64,000 nt of DNA. It comes from Altererythrobacter sp. C41 (lineage in GTDB: Bacteria; Pseudomonadota; Alphaproteobacteria; Sphingomonadales; Sphingomonadaceae). The notes under the pieces are model-generated. The model did not search any database. It worked only from the letters and a program-made list of their open reading frames with translations, and was not told the DNA's origin. Positions 55,609 through 63,998 of this stretch are shown one piece after another; the first letter of the stretch is position 1; each line of letters starts with the position of its first letter. The translations under genes and the position numbers were made by a program. The stretch lies in NCBI RefSeq assembly GCF_016803135.1, contig NZ_JAEVFE010000008.1:28626-92625 (forward strand), written 5' to 3'.

Positions 55609-56835
55609 TCAACGAGAGACCAGGCTGCTTTCCGCCGGTTCGGGCCGCGGCGTGCCGGGCGCTGAAGGTGCCTCTGCAAGGCTAAGATCTACACGATTTC
55701 GGCCGCCCGCTTTCGCGCGATATAGGGCTGCGTCGGCCCGCCGCGACAGATCGTACAAGGTGTCGCCCTGGGTCATTTGCGCAATGCCGAATGACGCAGT
55801 TACGGCGTAGTCGCCGTTCAGTGGCGTAATGCGCTCGGCCGCGAGCCGTTCACGCGCCGCTTCAGCGATGCGTCGACCCTCGGCGAGGGTTGTGCCGGGA
55901 AGAAGCACGGCAAACTCTTCACCGCCCAGTCGGCTGACGATCGCCTCGCCGCGAACTGCTTGCCGGAGCAAAGCGGCAAAGTGCGCGATTACCTGATCGC
56001 CCACAGCGTGGCCAAAGCGGTCGTTGATCGACTTGAAATAGTCGATGTCGGCCGTCACCAGCGTAAGCGGCTCGTTGGTGCGTCGCGCGTGTGCCAGCAT
56101 TGGCTCGGAGCGCAGATCGAAGCCGCGACGGTTGAGGACGCCCGAGAGCGCGTCGGTTTCCGAACGTGCCGCCATTTCTGCAGTCGTATCGCGCATCATC
56201 ACCAGCAGCAGGACCAGTGCGAGCGCCACGAGCGTCACCGACGCCATGCTTTGCGAGACTGCCGCATATGTCGTCGCCATGTAGCCCTGCGGCGCAGTGG
56301 CGGTGCCGATGGTCCACGCGATCCAAGGCTTGAGCAGATAAAGCGAGGCGGCCACTCCGTTCAGCGCGAACAGGAGCAAGTCCAGCGGCTGACGGCGCTT
56401 CGAGCGATAGATGACCAGTCCCACCGCCACGTGCATGGCAAAGTAGGGCACCTGATACAGAATACTTCGTGCCGGCGAACCGTACGTCAGTGTGAAGATG
56501 ATGGGTGCGGCGAGCACGCTCGCCGCCCAGATCGCTGCCACCGTCCGCCATGGGGGTGCCGTGCCATAGTGGCGCGCGATCCCGATCAGGCAAAACGTGA
56601 GGGCGAGGAGATAGACTAGGAATATCCCGGTCACGATGGGCGCAGGATCGTTTTGCCAAGGCAGGATAAACTCGAGCGGGATGCTCACGATGCCGGTCGC
56701 GTAACCGAGTGCCAGCCACCGGGGTCCCTGAGCCGTGCGGTTCATTGCGGCCACCACTCCGAACGCAAGCGCAAAGATGCCTGCGATGAACATGTTGATG
56801 GCAAGAACGAACGCGGCAGTCATCGACCCACTCAT
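55609..56835 (-). CDS. Membrane diguanylate cyclase
   Basis: 408 residues from ATG 56835. Seven hydrophobic helices fill about residues 5-215, then a GGDEF domain with RLGGEEFAVLLPG and TADIDYFKSINDRFGHAVGD, catalytically complete; no EAL domain. It makes c-di-GMP, which commonly raises fimbrial and biofilm functions, fitting its place beside the usher. The gap upstream (56836-57154, about 320 bases) holds a GTTAAC-type half site at 56879-56884 and small hairpins but no gene. Confidence 0.92.
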   Translation of the reverse strand: MSGSMTAAFVLAINMFIAGIFALAFGVVAAMNRTAQGPRWLALGYATGIVSIPLEFILPWQNDPAPIVTGIFLVYLLALTFCLIGIARHYGTAPPWRTVAAIWAASVLAAPIIFTLTYGSPARSILYQVPYFAMHVAVGLVIYRSKRRQPLDLLLFALNGVAASLYLLKPWIAWTIGTATAPQGYMATTYAAVSQSMASVTLVALALVLLLVMMRDTTAEMAARSETDALSGVLNRRGFDLRSEPMLAHARRTNEPLTLVTADIDYFKSINDRFGHAVGDQVIAHFAALLRQAVRGEAIVSRLGGEEFAVLLPGTTLAEGRRIAEAARERLAAERITPLNGDYAVTASFGIAQMTQGDTLYDLSRRADAALYRAKAGGRNRVDLSLAEAPSAPGTPRPEPAESSLVSR

Positions 56836-57154
56836 GATACAGTCGGCAGTCCCTTTGGCCGATGAAGACAAAGGTCCGGTTAACCCATTGATGCATTAAT
56901 CAGCTGTGCTTCTGATTCAGCCTGGCTAGCGATCGATCCACATAGGTGTGCAAATGAGATGCGGGGGCCCCGCACCATGCGGTGCAGTCAACGAAATCGG
57001 ATACACTTTTCATCGGCGTTTCCGCCGCAGCCCAGTGCCGCGTGCTAGCCTTTGGCTGCTGGGTTTCGACCTAGAGGCGAATTAATTTCCGCGCGTGCGT
57101 GGAAATCTGGAGATTCTGCTGGAGCGGGCGATGGTATGATCGCTGGACTTCGCG

Positions 57155-57766
57155 TCACGTCAGCCTTGCGACGGTCACCATGCGCACGAGGTCCGACAAA
57201 GTCCGGGCCTGCATCTTCATCATGACGTTGGCGCGGTAGACTTCGACGGTGCGCGCGCTGATATCGAGATCGAACGCAATCGCCTTGTTCGCCTGGCCGG
57301 CGACGAGGCCGTCCATGACCTCGCGCTCGCGCGGGGACAGGGTGGCCATGCGATCCAGGATCTGCTGCCGTTCCGCTTGCGCGTGGTCCTCACCGGCTTG
57401 CTGGGCCAAAGCACTTCGGATTGCCGTCAGCATTACCGCGTCGTCGAACGGCTTCTCTATAAAATCCGCGACCCCCGCTTTCATCGCCTGGATCGCAAGC
57501 GGCACGTCGGCGTGGCCGGTGATGACGATCACCGGAACGGAGACGCCGCGCTCCCTCAGCTCCTGCACCAGTTCGACCCCGCTCCGCCCGGGCATGCGTA
57601 CGTCGGTGACGATGCATGCGCCGGCCAGCGGCGGAGAGGACTTGAGAAAGGCGTCGGCGGAGGAAAACGAACGCACTCTGATTCCGGAAACGTCGAGCAA
57701 AAACTCCAGCGAATCGCGGGCACTTTCGTCATCGTCGATCACATAGACGATCGGCTCACTCGCCAT
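57155..57766 (-). CDS. fixJ: FixJ-type response regulator
   Basis: 203 residues. Receiver with D11-D13, phosphoacceptor D55 in [12 protein letters not shown], Thr and Lys in VITGHAD and IEKPFDD. The LuxR-type HTH output is [20 protein letters not shown], then [16 protein letters not shown], the FixJ/TtrR pattern. ATG 57766 overlaps the end of the fixL-like gene by 11 bases. It should be phosphorylated by that kinase and control oxygen-responsive genes. Confidence 0.92.
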   Translation of the reverse strand: MASEPIVYVIDDDESARDSLEFLLDVSGIRVRSFSSADAFLKSSPPLAGACIVTDVRMPGRSGVELVQELRERGVSVPVIVITGHADVPLAIQAMKAGVADFIEKPFDDAVMLTAIRSALAQQAGEDHAQAERQQILDRMATLSPREREVMDGLVAGQANKAIAFDLDISARTVEVYRANVMMKMQARTLSDLVRMVTVARLT

Positions 57767-59303
57767 CGTAGCATTCCTCCTTGCCGATCCGCTCCAGAGT
57801 AAAGCCGAACAGCGCACCGCCGCCGTCGCGGGGCCGGGCCCAAATCCGCCCGCCGTGCGCTTCGATGATCGTGCGCGAGATCGACAGGCCGACCCCCATA
57901 CCGGTGCGCTTGGTGGTAATGAAGGGCTGGAACAACCGCTCTGCGACTTCGGGATCGATACCGGGTCCGTTGTCGGCGACGGTCACCTGCGCCAGGCCAT
58001 CGTCCACCGGCTCGATCGCTACGGTCAACTCGCGCGGCCCGGGCTTGGTGTCGGACAGCGCGTCGACCGCGTTGCGCACGAGGTTCAGCACCACTTGCTG
58101 GACCTGAACCTTGTCCGCCAGCACCAGATCCACGTCGGGGCTGAAGGCGTATTGGACGCGGATGCCGTATTCCTTCGCTCCGACGAGCGCCAATGCGCTT
58201 GCTTCCTCGACCAGCTTCGGCAGGCTCTCAAGCGTGCGCTCGGTTTCGCCGCGCGCCAGAAAATCCCGCAGGCGCCGAATGATGTCGCCGGCCCGAAGCG
58301 CCTCGTTGGCGGCCCGGTCAACCGCATCTGCCACCCGCGCATGCGGCACTTCGTCCCGCGCTAGCAGCGTGCGGCTGCCCTTGAGATAGTTGGCAATCGC
58401 CGAGAGGGGCTGGTTGAGTTCGTGCGCGAGGGCCGAGGCCATTTCGCCCAGCGCCGTCAAGCGGGACACCTGGATCAGTTCGTTCTGCAATTCCTGTAGG
58501 CGAGCTTCTGCCTGTTGCCGCTCGGTCAGATCGCGGATGAAACCGGTGAAGAAGCGCTGCCCTTCCGCTCTCATTTCGCCCACGGCCAGCTCCAGCGGGA
58601 AGGTCGAACCATCCTTGCGCTCTCCCACGACGACTCTCCCCTTGCCGATGATCCGCTGCTCGCCGGTGCGGTAATACCGCTCCAGATAGCCGTCGTGCGC
58701 GCTGCGGTATGGCTCCGGCATCAGCAGCCGGACGTTGCGACTGGCCACATCGGCAGCGGTCCACCCGAACATACGCTCGGCGGCGTGGCTGAAGTCTCGG
58801 ATCCGGCCTTCTTCGTCGATGACCACCATCGCGTCGGGTACCGTTTCGAGGATCGAGCGCAGGTGCGCCTCGCGGCGGGCCAGGCCGGCCGCGGCTGCTT
58901 CGGTCTCGACACGTGCGCGCTGAAACCATTCGCCGCCAACCGCGATGGCGAGGCCGAAGAGCACGAACGCGCCGCCGGCGATCATGCTGCCGCTTTCGAG
59001 CGGCCCCGTCAGCCGGTCGCACCATAGGCCTGCGGCCGCGCCGGCCAGAGCGGCCAATGCGCCCGCCCGCAAACCCGAAAGGGCGCTGGCGACCACCACG
59101 CCGGGGACGAAGAAGATGAAGGTCGCCCGCTGTCCCAGCTCCTCGTCGAACAGCACGCGGACTGCGGCGCCGGCAGCGAGGGCGAGCAAGGCCAGCATCA
59201 AAGCGGTTGGAACCGCCAGGCGCGGCAGGAAGCGACTGGTGAACGTCGCCCGCGCGACCTCCGGGAAAGCCCTTAGGGACCTGGGGGTAGGGACATCATC
59301 CAA
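57756..59303 (-). CDS. fixL: FixL-like oxygen-sensing histidine kinase with haem PAS domain
   Basis: 515 residues. N-terminal four-helix membrane part (30-125), then a PAS domain [20 protein letters not shown]. His203 in RSAHDGY and Arg223 in [17 protein letters not shown] lie 20 residues apart, as do the haem ligand His200 and the oxygen-sensing Arg220 of Bradyrhizobium FixL. H-box His294 in [13 protein letters not shown], then N, G1 and G2 boxes ([31 protein letters not shown]). TTG 59303 has GGGAGG 8 bases upstream. It diverges from the alternative oxidase gene across 84 bases. Confidence 0.9.
   Translation of the reverse strand: MDDVPTPRSLRAFPEVARATFTSRFLPRLAVPTALMLALLALAAGAAVRVLFDEELGQRATFIFFVPGVVVASALSGLRAGALAALAGAAAGLWCDRLTGPLESGSMIAGGAFVLFGLAIAVGGEWFQRARVETEAAAAGLARREAHLRSILETVPDAMVVIDEEGRIRDFSHAAERMFGWTAADVASRNVRLLMPEPYRSAHDGYLERYYRTGEQRIIGKGRVVVGERKDGSTFPLELAVGEMRAEGQRFFTGFIRDLTERQQAEARLQELQNELIQVSRLTALGEMASALAHELNQPLSAIANYLKGSRTLLARDEVPHARVADAVDRAANEALRAGDIIRRLRDFLARGETERTLESLPKLVEEASALALVGAKEYGIRVQYAFSPDVDLVLADKVQVQQVVLNLVRNAVDALSDTKPGPRELTVAIEPVDDGLAQVTVADNGPGIDPEVAERLFQPFITTKRTGMGVGLSISRTIIEAHGGRIWARPRDGGGALFGFTLERIGKEECYDGE
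59274..59294. promoter_or_regulatory. Direct repeat TAGGGAC near the fixL/aox divergence
   Basis: TAGGGAC at 59274-59280 and again at 59288-59294, one and a third helical turns apart. Both are inside the first codons of fixL and just upstream of the oxidase transcription region. A regulator site is possible but unproven. Confidence 0.3.
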
Positions 59304-59387
59304 ATTTCATGCCTCCCGCCGCCGCCGTAGATGCCGTGAATGGCCAGGCGCTCCGGTTCTCTCGCGCCGCCAAGTGGAGAAATTTCA

Positions 59388-60077
59388 ATGACCGCACCCT
59401 TCATCGATCTCGGTGTCCACCACAAGCCCCGCGGGTTCTCCGACCGGATCGCCTTCGGTTTCACCAAGGCGCTGCGCTGGTGCGCCGACACCTTCTTTGC
59501 CGAGCGCTACGGCCACCGCGCCGTCGTGCTCGAGACCGTGGCTGCCGTACCCGGCATGGTCGGTGCGACCATCAACCATCTCGCCTGCCTGCGCCGCATG
59601 TGCGACGATCAGGGCTGGATCAAGACGCTCATGGACGAAGCCGAGAACGAGCGCATGCATCTGATGACTTTCATCGAAGTCTCCAAGCCGACTCTGTTCG
59701 AGCGGGCGGTGATCATCGGCGTGCAGTGGGTGTTCTACCTGTTCTTCTTCGCTCTCTATCTGAGTAGCGCGAAGACCGCGCACCGCGTCGTCGGTTACTT
59801 CGAAGAAGAGGCGGTGATCAGCTACACGCATTATCTTGCCGAGATCGACGAGGGGCGCAGCGAGAACGTTCCGGCGCCGGAGATCGCCAAGCGGTACTGG
59901 GGACTGGCCGAGGACGCGACGCTGCGGGACGTGGTGCTCGTGGTCCGCGCCGACGAGGCGCATCACCGCGACGTCAACCATGGCTTCGCCAACGAGCTTT
60001 CCGGACTGCCGGTCGGCGCGGTGGCCGAATGCCCGCCGCACGTCGAGCTTCAGCCGAACTGGAAGCGGGCGGCCTGA
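59388..60077 (+). CDS. aox: Alternative oxidase (AOX), di-iron ubiquinol oxidase
   Basis: 229 residues. All six di-iron ligands are visible in the four conserved AOX blocks: E49 in [13 protein letters not shown]88 and H91 in [10 protein letters not shown]139 in [11 protein letters not shown]190 and H193 in [12 protein letters not shown]. Two membrane-surface helices ([19 protein letters not shown] region) are typical. It oxidises ubiquinol and reduces oxygen to water without proton pumping and is resistant to cyanide and NO. Known in a few bacteria, including Novosphingobium. ATG 59388 follows GGAG by 8 bases. Confidence 0.95.
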   Translation: MTAPFIDLGVHHKPRGFSDRIAFGFTKALRWCADTFFAERYGHRAVVLETVAAVPGMVGATINHLACLRRMCDDQGWIKTLMDEAENERMHLMTFIEVSKPTLFERAVIIGVQWVFYLFFFALYLSSAKTAHRVVGYFEEEAVISYTHYLAEIDEGRSENVPAPEIAKRYWGLAEDATLRDVVLVVRADEAHHRDVNHGFANELSGLPVGAVAECPPHVELQPNWKRAA

Positions 60078-60107
60078 TTGCACGTCGCTGCCGGCAGGGG
60101 ACGGGAC

Positions 60108-60467
60108 ATGAACAAGCAATCTTCGATCCTGCTGTTCGTCGGCGACCAGCCGGTCCTGTCCTCACTTGAGTTCGCGCTCGCGCTCGACGGTTTCGAGGTC
60201 GCGGAGGGCGCCGCCGCGAAGGATGATATCCTCTCCGCCGGTTGCCTGGTGGTGGACCAGAACTATCGTGGCGACGGTGCCGCCTTCCTCGCGGGATTGC
60301 GGCAAGACGGCTGCACTGCACCGGCGGTCCTCCTGGTCACCAATCCGACCTCAGCCTTCCGCCTTCGCGCGGCGGCCGCCGGGGCCGCCGTCATAGAAAA
60401 GCCCCTGCTGGGTGAAGAGCTTTCGCATGCCTTGCGCGGAAAGCTGGATCGTCGTGAGGCTGCATGA
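60108..60467 (+). CDS. Atypical receiver-domain protein
   Basis: 119 residues with a CheY-like fold. Likely phosphoacceptor Asp in CLVVDQNYRGDG, beta4 with TNPTSA, and Lys in VIEKPLLGEEL. The metal-binding acidic pair after beta1 is replaced by VGDQP, so phosphorylation may be weak. No output domain. Lies 30 bases after aox and ends overlapping the globin gene. Confidence 0.75.
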   Translation: MNKQSSILLFVGDQPVLSSLEFALALDGFEVAEGAAAKDDILSAGCLVVDQNYRGDGAAFLAGLRQDGCTAPAVLLVTNPTSAFRLRAAAAGAAVIEKPLLGEELSHALRGKLDRREAA

Positions 60468-60468
60468 A

Positions 60469-60855
60469 ATGACCGATTCTCTCGTTACCGAAGACGACAT
60501 CAGCCGCCTGGTCCCCGCATTCTACGATCGTGTTCGCCGCGATGCGCTGCTCGGGCCGATCTTCAACGGCGCGATCGACGACTGGCCCGCCCATCTGGAC
60601 AAGCTGGAGGCCTTCTGGTCCTCCATCATGCTCTCGAGCGGACGTTACAAGGGACACCCGATGCGGGCGCACGTTCGTCACGAAACGGCAATGACCAGCG
60701 CGGCGTTCGATCGCTGGCTCGGCCTTTGGCGCGAAACCACCGACGAACTCCTGTCGCGCGCGGCCGCCGCCGCTTTCCAGGACAAGGCTCGCCGGATCGC
60801 CGAAAGTCTCCAACTCGGGGTGCAGTTCTACCGCGCCAAGGGGCAAGGAGCGTGA
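60469..60855 (+). CDS. Group III truncated haemoglobin
   Basis: 128 residues. AFYDRVRRDALLGPIFNGAI gives the B-helix Phe-Tyr pair, and AFWSSIMLSSGRYKGHPM leads to the proximal H68 in RAHVRHETA, aligned with His72 of Campylobacter Ctb. Group III globins bind oxygen and NO and protect respiration under low oxygen or nitrosative stress. Tightly packed with neighbours. Confidence 0.92.
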   Translation: MTDSLVTEDDISRLVPAFYDRVRRDALLGPIFNGAIDDWPAHLDKLEAFWSSIMLSSGRYKGHPMRAHVRHETAMTSAAFDRWLGLWRETTDELLSRAAAAAFQDKARRIAESLQLGVQFYRAKGQGA

Positions 60856-61151
60856 GCGTGCTCCTCCCCGACGGGCTCGAGCCGTACAAGCGAACCGCGA
60901 CCTTCACCGAGGACACCGTGCCCGCGGCTCTGACGAACGATCACTCGACCAAGGACGGCGTCTGGGGCCTGATCCACGTCGAGGAGGGCCGAATGCGCTA
61001 TGTCGTGACTGACCCCCGCCGCCCGGCTGAAGAGCGCGTCCTGACTCCGCAAAGCGGACCGGGCGTGGTCGAGCCGACCATCCTTCATCGCGTCGAGCCG
61101 CTCGGCGCCGTGCGGTTCCATGTGCAGTTCCTGCGCCCGGAGACTGAGTGA
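60852..61151 (+). CDS. DUF1971 domain protein (TehB N-terminal-like)
   Basis: 99 residues from GTG 60852, overlapping the globin stop by 4 bases. LPDGLEPYKRTATFTEDTVP, KDGVWGLIHVEEGRMRYVV and VEPTILHRVEPLG match the DUF1971 pattern, a cupin-like fold. In other genomes it often sits with NO- or nitrite-related genes; biochemical role unknown. Confidence 0.85.
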   Translation: MSVLLPDGLEPYKRTATFTEDTVPAALTNDHSTKDGVWGLIHVEEGRMRYVVTDPRRPAEERVLTPQSGPGVVEPTILHRVEPLGAVRFHVQFLRPETE

Positions 61152-61193
61152 CAGCCGCGATACCGCTGCCCAGGCGGCGGAACGCGGGCAGCT

Positions 61194-61433
61194 TCAGGCG
61201 TAGTGAAAGGTGGTGAATATCACCGCTAACGCCAGACCGAACGCCATCAGCATCACGCCGGCATTACGCCTCGCGTAGATTTGCGGATCATCGTCTGCCT
61301 TGAACGACTAGGGCAGCTTCGCCACGCGACCGATGTAGAACAGCCGGGCGCTGGCCATTCTTGAGATGCCTGCATCGACCCGAGCAACTTTCCGAGAGAT
61401 CGGCTGGAGGTCGGTTATGAACAGCCTGGCCAA
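61194..61433 (-). pseudogene. Small membrane protein with an in-frame stop
   Basis: From TTG 61433 the frame reads ARLFITDLQPISRKVARVDA, then MASARLFYIGRVAKLP, TAG at 61310-61308, then SFKADDDPQIYARRNAG and MLMAFGLALAVIFTTFHYA. Codon pattern and the terminal hydrophobic helix continue across the stop, suggesting a broken gene; a short real gene downstream of the stop is the alternative. Family not recognised. The rest of 61152-61544 shows nothing else. Confidence 0.35.
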
Positions 61434-61544
61434 CCCTGGCGAAGCCTAAAATAATTCAGGATCGTTTTCGTTGATTACCCCCTCTAAAGAAACCTAATTC
61501 TAGAATCACATTCCTCTATCGTGAGAGGAAAGGCGGGGGGCACT

Positions 61545-62159
61545 ATGAGAATAGCTGCAGCTATTTGCTCGCCTGTGCTGGCGATCGGCCTGTCAGGGTG
61601 TGCTTGGCAACACCTTACGTCGGATTCGTACGTGCACGGCGGGAACACGAACAGAGTCTTCGTTTGGAACTCGGACTACAGCGCGGGCATCGGGACGGAA
61701 CACGGCATCTGTGCGCAAGGCGCTCTCACGGCCACAGCACGAACAGCGGCGCTCGGGGCGCAGGTTGCAGACAAGGCCAAGACCATCGACGCTCGTGCCG
61801 CTGCCGAGTACGCAGAGGCAGTCGCGGCGCTGAACGTCAGCAGCGTCCAAACCTCTTATGCGAATATTGCGTACTTTTACCTCTGTCAGATTTCTCTGAA
61901 TCGCACTGGAGAAACATCGGATGGTCGTCTCACCGGCAATCAAATCGAAGCGATGTTCAAAGCCGTTGGGGAGTCCGCCGCGAAGATCAATGTAGGTGCC
62001 TCGGCCCCGGTCTCGATAAACTCGCCACAAGCCGTTGCCGTCGTGAAGGAGATGTTCGCGCGTGCCGGTATTCAGAAGGACGACGAAGAAATCGAAAGGG
62101 AACTTGAGGAAATTGCGGGTAATGTACCAAACAGGCAGCTCACCGATCCGGACTTATGA
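61545..62159 (+). CDS. Hypothetical lipoprotein
   Basis: 204 residues from ATG 61545. Lipobox in PVLAIGLSGCAWQH. The mature part has an Ala-rich helical segment (GALTATARTAALGAQVADKA, then DARAAAEYAEAVAALN) and an acidic C-terminus (KDDEEIERELEEIAG). No recognised domain. Base composition and codon use look less GC-rich than upstream genes, hinting at recent transfer. Confidence 0.75.
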   Translation: MRIAAAICSPVLAIGLSGCAWQHLTSDSYVHGGNTNRVFVWNSDYSAGIGTEHGICAQGALTATARTAALGAQVADKAKTIDARAAAEYAEAVAALNVSSVQTSYANIAYFYLCQISLNRTGETSDGRLTGNQIEAMFKAVGESAAKINVGASAPVSINSPQAVAVVKEMFARAGIQKDDEEIERELEEIAGNVPNRQLTDPDL

Positions 62160-62346
62160 GCATAGCGCCCGTTCGGCTGAAAAGGCATCGTTGCGAATAT
62201 CGAATTGATCGCAATCTAATCAATCGACGAGGCCTGCGACCGGATACAGCGCGGCGATGTCAAATGCCGCTCCGTCATCGATAATCGATCACCTGCAAGC
62301 CTGATCAGCGCTAAGTTCCGGAGGGATAAGCTGTGCTCGACATCAA

Positions 62347-62931
62347 CTATCCATGAAGAGTCTCACCGCGTTCTAGCATCGCGACAAATTCTGCAATTTT
62401 GCGCCTACGCGTTTGTGCCAGTTTGACCGCGCCGATCCGGTAGAGAATGGCGTAGCGATTGGCGCCCGTAAGCGTTGCAAAAAACGCAGCAGCTTTCGCG
62501 TTGGCGTCGAGCGCCTCTTGTAAGTCCGGCGGCACCTCAGCTTTGCTGGCAGACGCATAGGCGGTATCCCAGCGGCCATCTGCCTTTGCCGCTTCGACTT
62601 CTTCCATCCCGCGTGCCGCCATGCGTCTGTCAGCGATGAGCTTGAGCGCGCGTCCGCGGTTCACCTGAGACCATTTGCTGCGAGGCTTGCGCGGCGTGAA
62701 ACGGATTAGCCAGCTCTGCTCGTCATACTTATCCAGTTGTCCATCGATCCAGCCGTGACAGATCGCTGCATCGATCGCCTCTGCCTTGGTCAGGGTGACA
62801 AGCCCCGAGCCCTGTTTGGCAAACCGGAGCCATGCGCCCTCGGCGTCCGGTCTCTGACGAGACAACCACTCGACGAATTGGGCGCTGGTTTCGAACAAGA
62901 TGATCGGAAGGCCGGACTTCAGTTCGCTCAT
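62347..62931 (-). CDS. YdeI/OmpD-associated family protein
   Basis: 194 residues: FETSAQFVEWLSRQ, GAWLRFAKQGSG, LTKAEAIDAAICHGWIDGQ, SWLIRFTPRKPRSKWSQVN are family blocks; the C-terminal part (FFATLTGANRYAILYRIGAV, then AQTRRRKIAEFVAML) is the helical YdeI tail. Soluble; function unknown, linked to resistance phenotypes in some bacteria. The 187-base gap to the lipoprotein has an inverted repeat ATTGAT-N9-ATCAAT at about 62204-62226. Confidence 0.85.
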   Translation of the reverse strand: MSELKSGLPIILFETSAQFVEWLSRQRPDAEGAWLRFAKQGSGLVTLTKAEAIDAAICHGWIDGQLDKYDEQSWLIRFTPRKPRSKWSQVNRGRALKLIADRRMAARGMEEVEAAKADGRWDTAYASASKAEVPPDLQEALDANAKAAAFFATLTGANRYAILYRIGAVKLAQTRRRKIAEFVAMLERGETLHG

Positions 62932-63086
62932 GCAATCATTCTAGGTTCTCGCGAACAGTCTGAGAAGCTTCCTGCGGCGAGATACACTCATCGCCGACGT
63001 AGCGGTTGTTCACCGAGTCCTCGTCGAAAACTGCCATTTCATTCATTGCAAATGTCGGTGTCCGATAAGTAAAGCGATCAACGCGT

Positions 63087-63632
63087 TCACCAGACTGGCC
63101 TGAAACCCTCCAGCCCGCGCGGATCGAACACGCAGATCCTTTCGTCGCGATGCCATCCGCACGGGTAGAAGCCGGCGTCGAGCACAGCGTAGGCAGCTTC
63201 CAGCGGAAGGGCGTTGTTACGGCCCATGACGTGACGGCCAAGCGAAACGGTTTTCAGCATCTCCAACAGATCATAGGCGACCGTGAGCCAGAATTCCTCG
63301 AAGGGCGTGATGGTCTTGCGGATACGTTTGATCTTGAGCGCCCGCTCGAACTCTCCGCGGGTTTTCCAGCTCCCCTCGGCTTGCGTTTCGATGAGGGCGC
63401 GCGCCTCACGCGCATCAGGCGTGGAATAAAAATCCGATACCGCATCACTGACGACATCGCTCCAGATCAGGTAGCCGCCCGGAACGTCCTGCGCATTTGC
63501 CAGCAGCATGGCCCGGTCGAGATCGGTGATAAGTTCAGCTCCGGACGGTAATCTGTCGGCATGCATTGCCGACAAAAGGCGATTGCTGGCGAACAATCTT
63601 ATGGGTGCAAGGATGAAATCGGCGTCTGTCAC
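63087..63632 (-). CDS. Hypothetical protein
   Basis: 181 residues, soluble, no signal peptide. SGAELITDLDRAMLLANAQD, IKRIRKTITPFEEFWLTVAY, and FDPRGLEGFRPVW are visible blocks but I do not recognise the family. Ordinary codon use, ATG 63632. Between it and the YdeI-like gene is about 155 bases with no convincing gene. Confidence 0.65.
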   Translation of the reverse strand: MTDADFILAPIRLFASNRLLSAMHADRLPSGAELITDLDRAMLLANAQDVPGGYLIWSDVVSDAVSDFYSTPDAREARALIETQAEGSWKTRGEFERALKIKRIRKTITPFEEFWLTVAYDLLEMLKTVSLGRHVMGRNNALPLEAAYAVLDAGFYPCGWHRDERICVFDPRGLEGFRPVW

Positions 63633-63886
63633 GGCACGTAGTGTGCGATAAATAACGCAAGGGGCAAATGGCGAATGTGGCTACCGCCCCTCACATGCGG
63701 ACATGGCTTGCGCTGTTTGGCAGCTTCCGGCGACATAGCGGCCATTCGGCGGCTCGAAACGGCTCCTTGAGACCTTCCTTTCGTTCAGCAAGCTATCGGG
63801 GTGGGCCGACCGACCGGGTTTGGGAAACCGGATGTAGCGCTGCTGCTCAATCCTCCTCGAAAGCGACCGTACATGACGTGACCCCC

Positions 63887-63908
63887 AGCTTTCCTCCAGC
63901 TGGGATTA
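63887..63908. repeat. Diverged copy of the dispersed palindrome
   Basis: CCCCAGCTTTCCTCCAGCTG then GGATTA has arms CCAGCT and AGCTGG like the 23569 element. It is in the otherwise empty stretch 63633-64000. Confidence 0.4.
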
Positions 63909-63943
63909 GAGCCGGGCGGTTGTTTTGCGCATGAGCGCGGTTG

Positions 63944-63998
63944 AAGCAATGGGCTGCGCAGCGGAGCCCGTAGGGCGTAGCGGAGCAGGCCATTGCTT
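63944..63998. repeat. Long imperfect hairpin at the right edge
   Basis: AAGCAATGG (63944-63952) is the exact reverse complement of CCATTGCTT (63990-63998). Between them are two direct copies of AGCGGAGC (63960 and 63979) flanking the small palindrome GCCCGTAGGGC. A T run follows, so it may be a terminator, or one end of a mobile repeat. It is cut by the window edge. Confidence 0.5.

Noticed and set aside
62936..63241. Minus-strand frame of 101 codons before the YdeI-like gene
   Set aside because: Its first half overlaps the better-supported 63087-63632 gene; only a 36-residue tail would remain, without support.
63668..63934. 88-codon plus-strand frame near the right edge
   Set aside because: Ser/Arg/His-rich translation without domain, contains the repeat at 63887, and has no ribosome-binding site.
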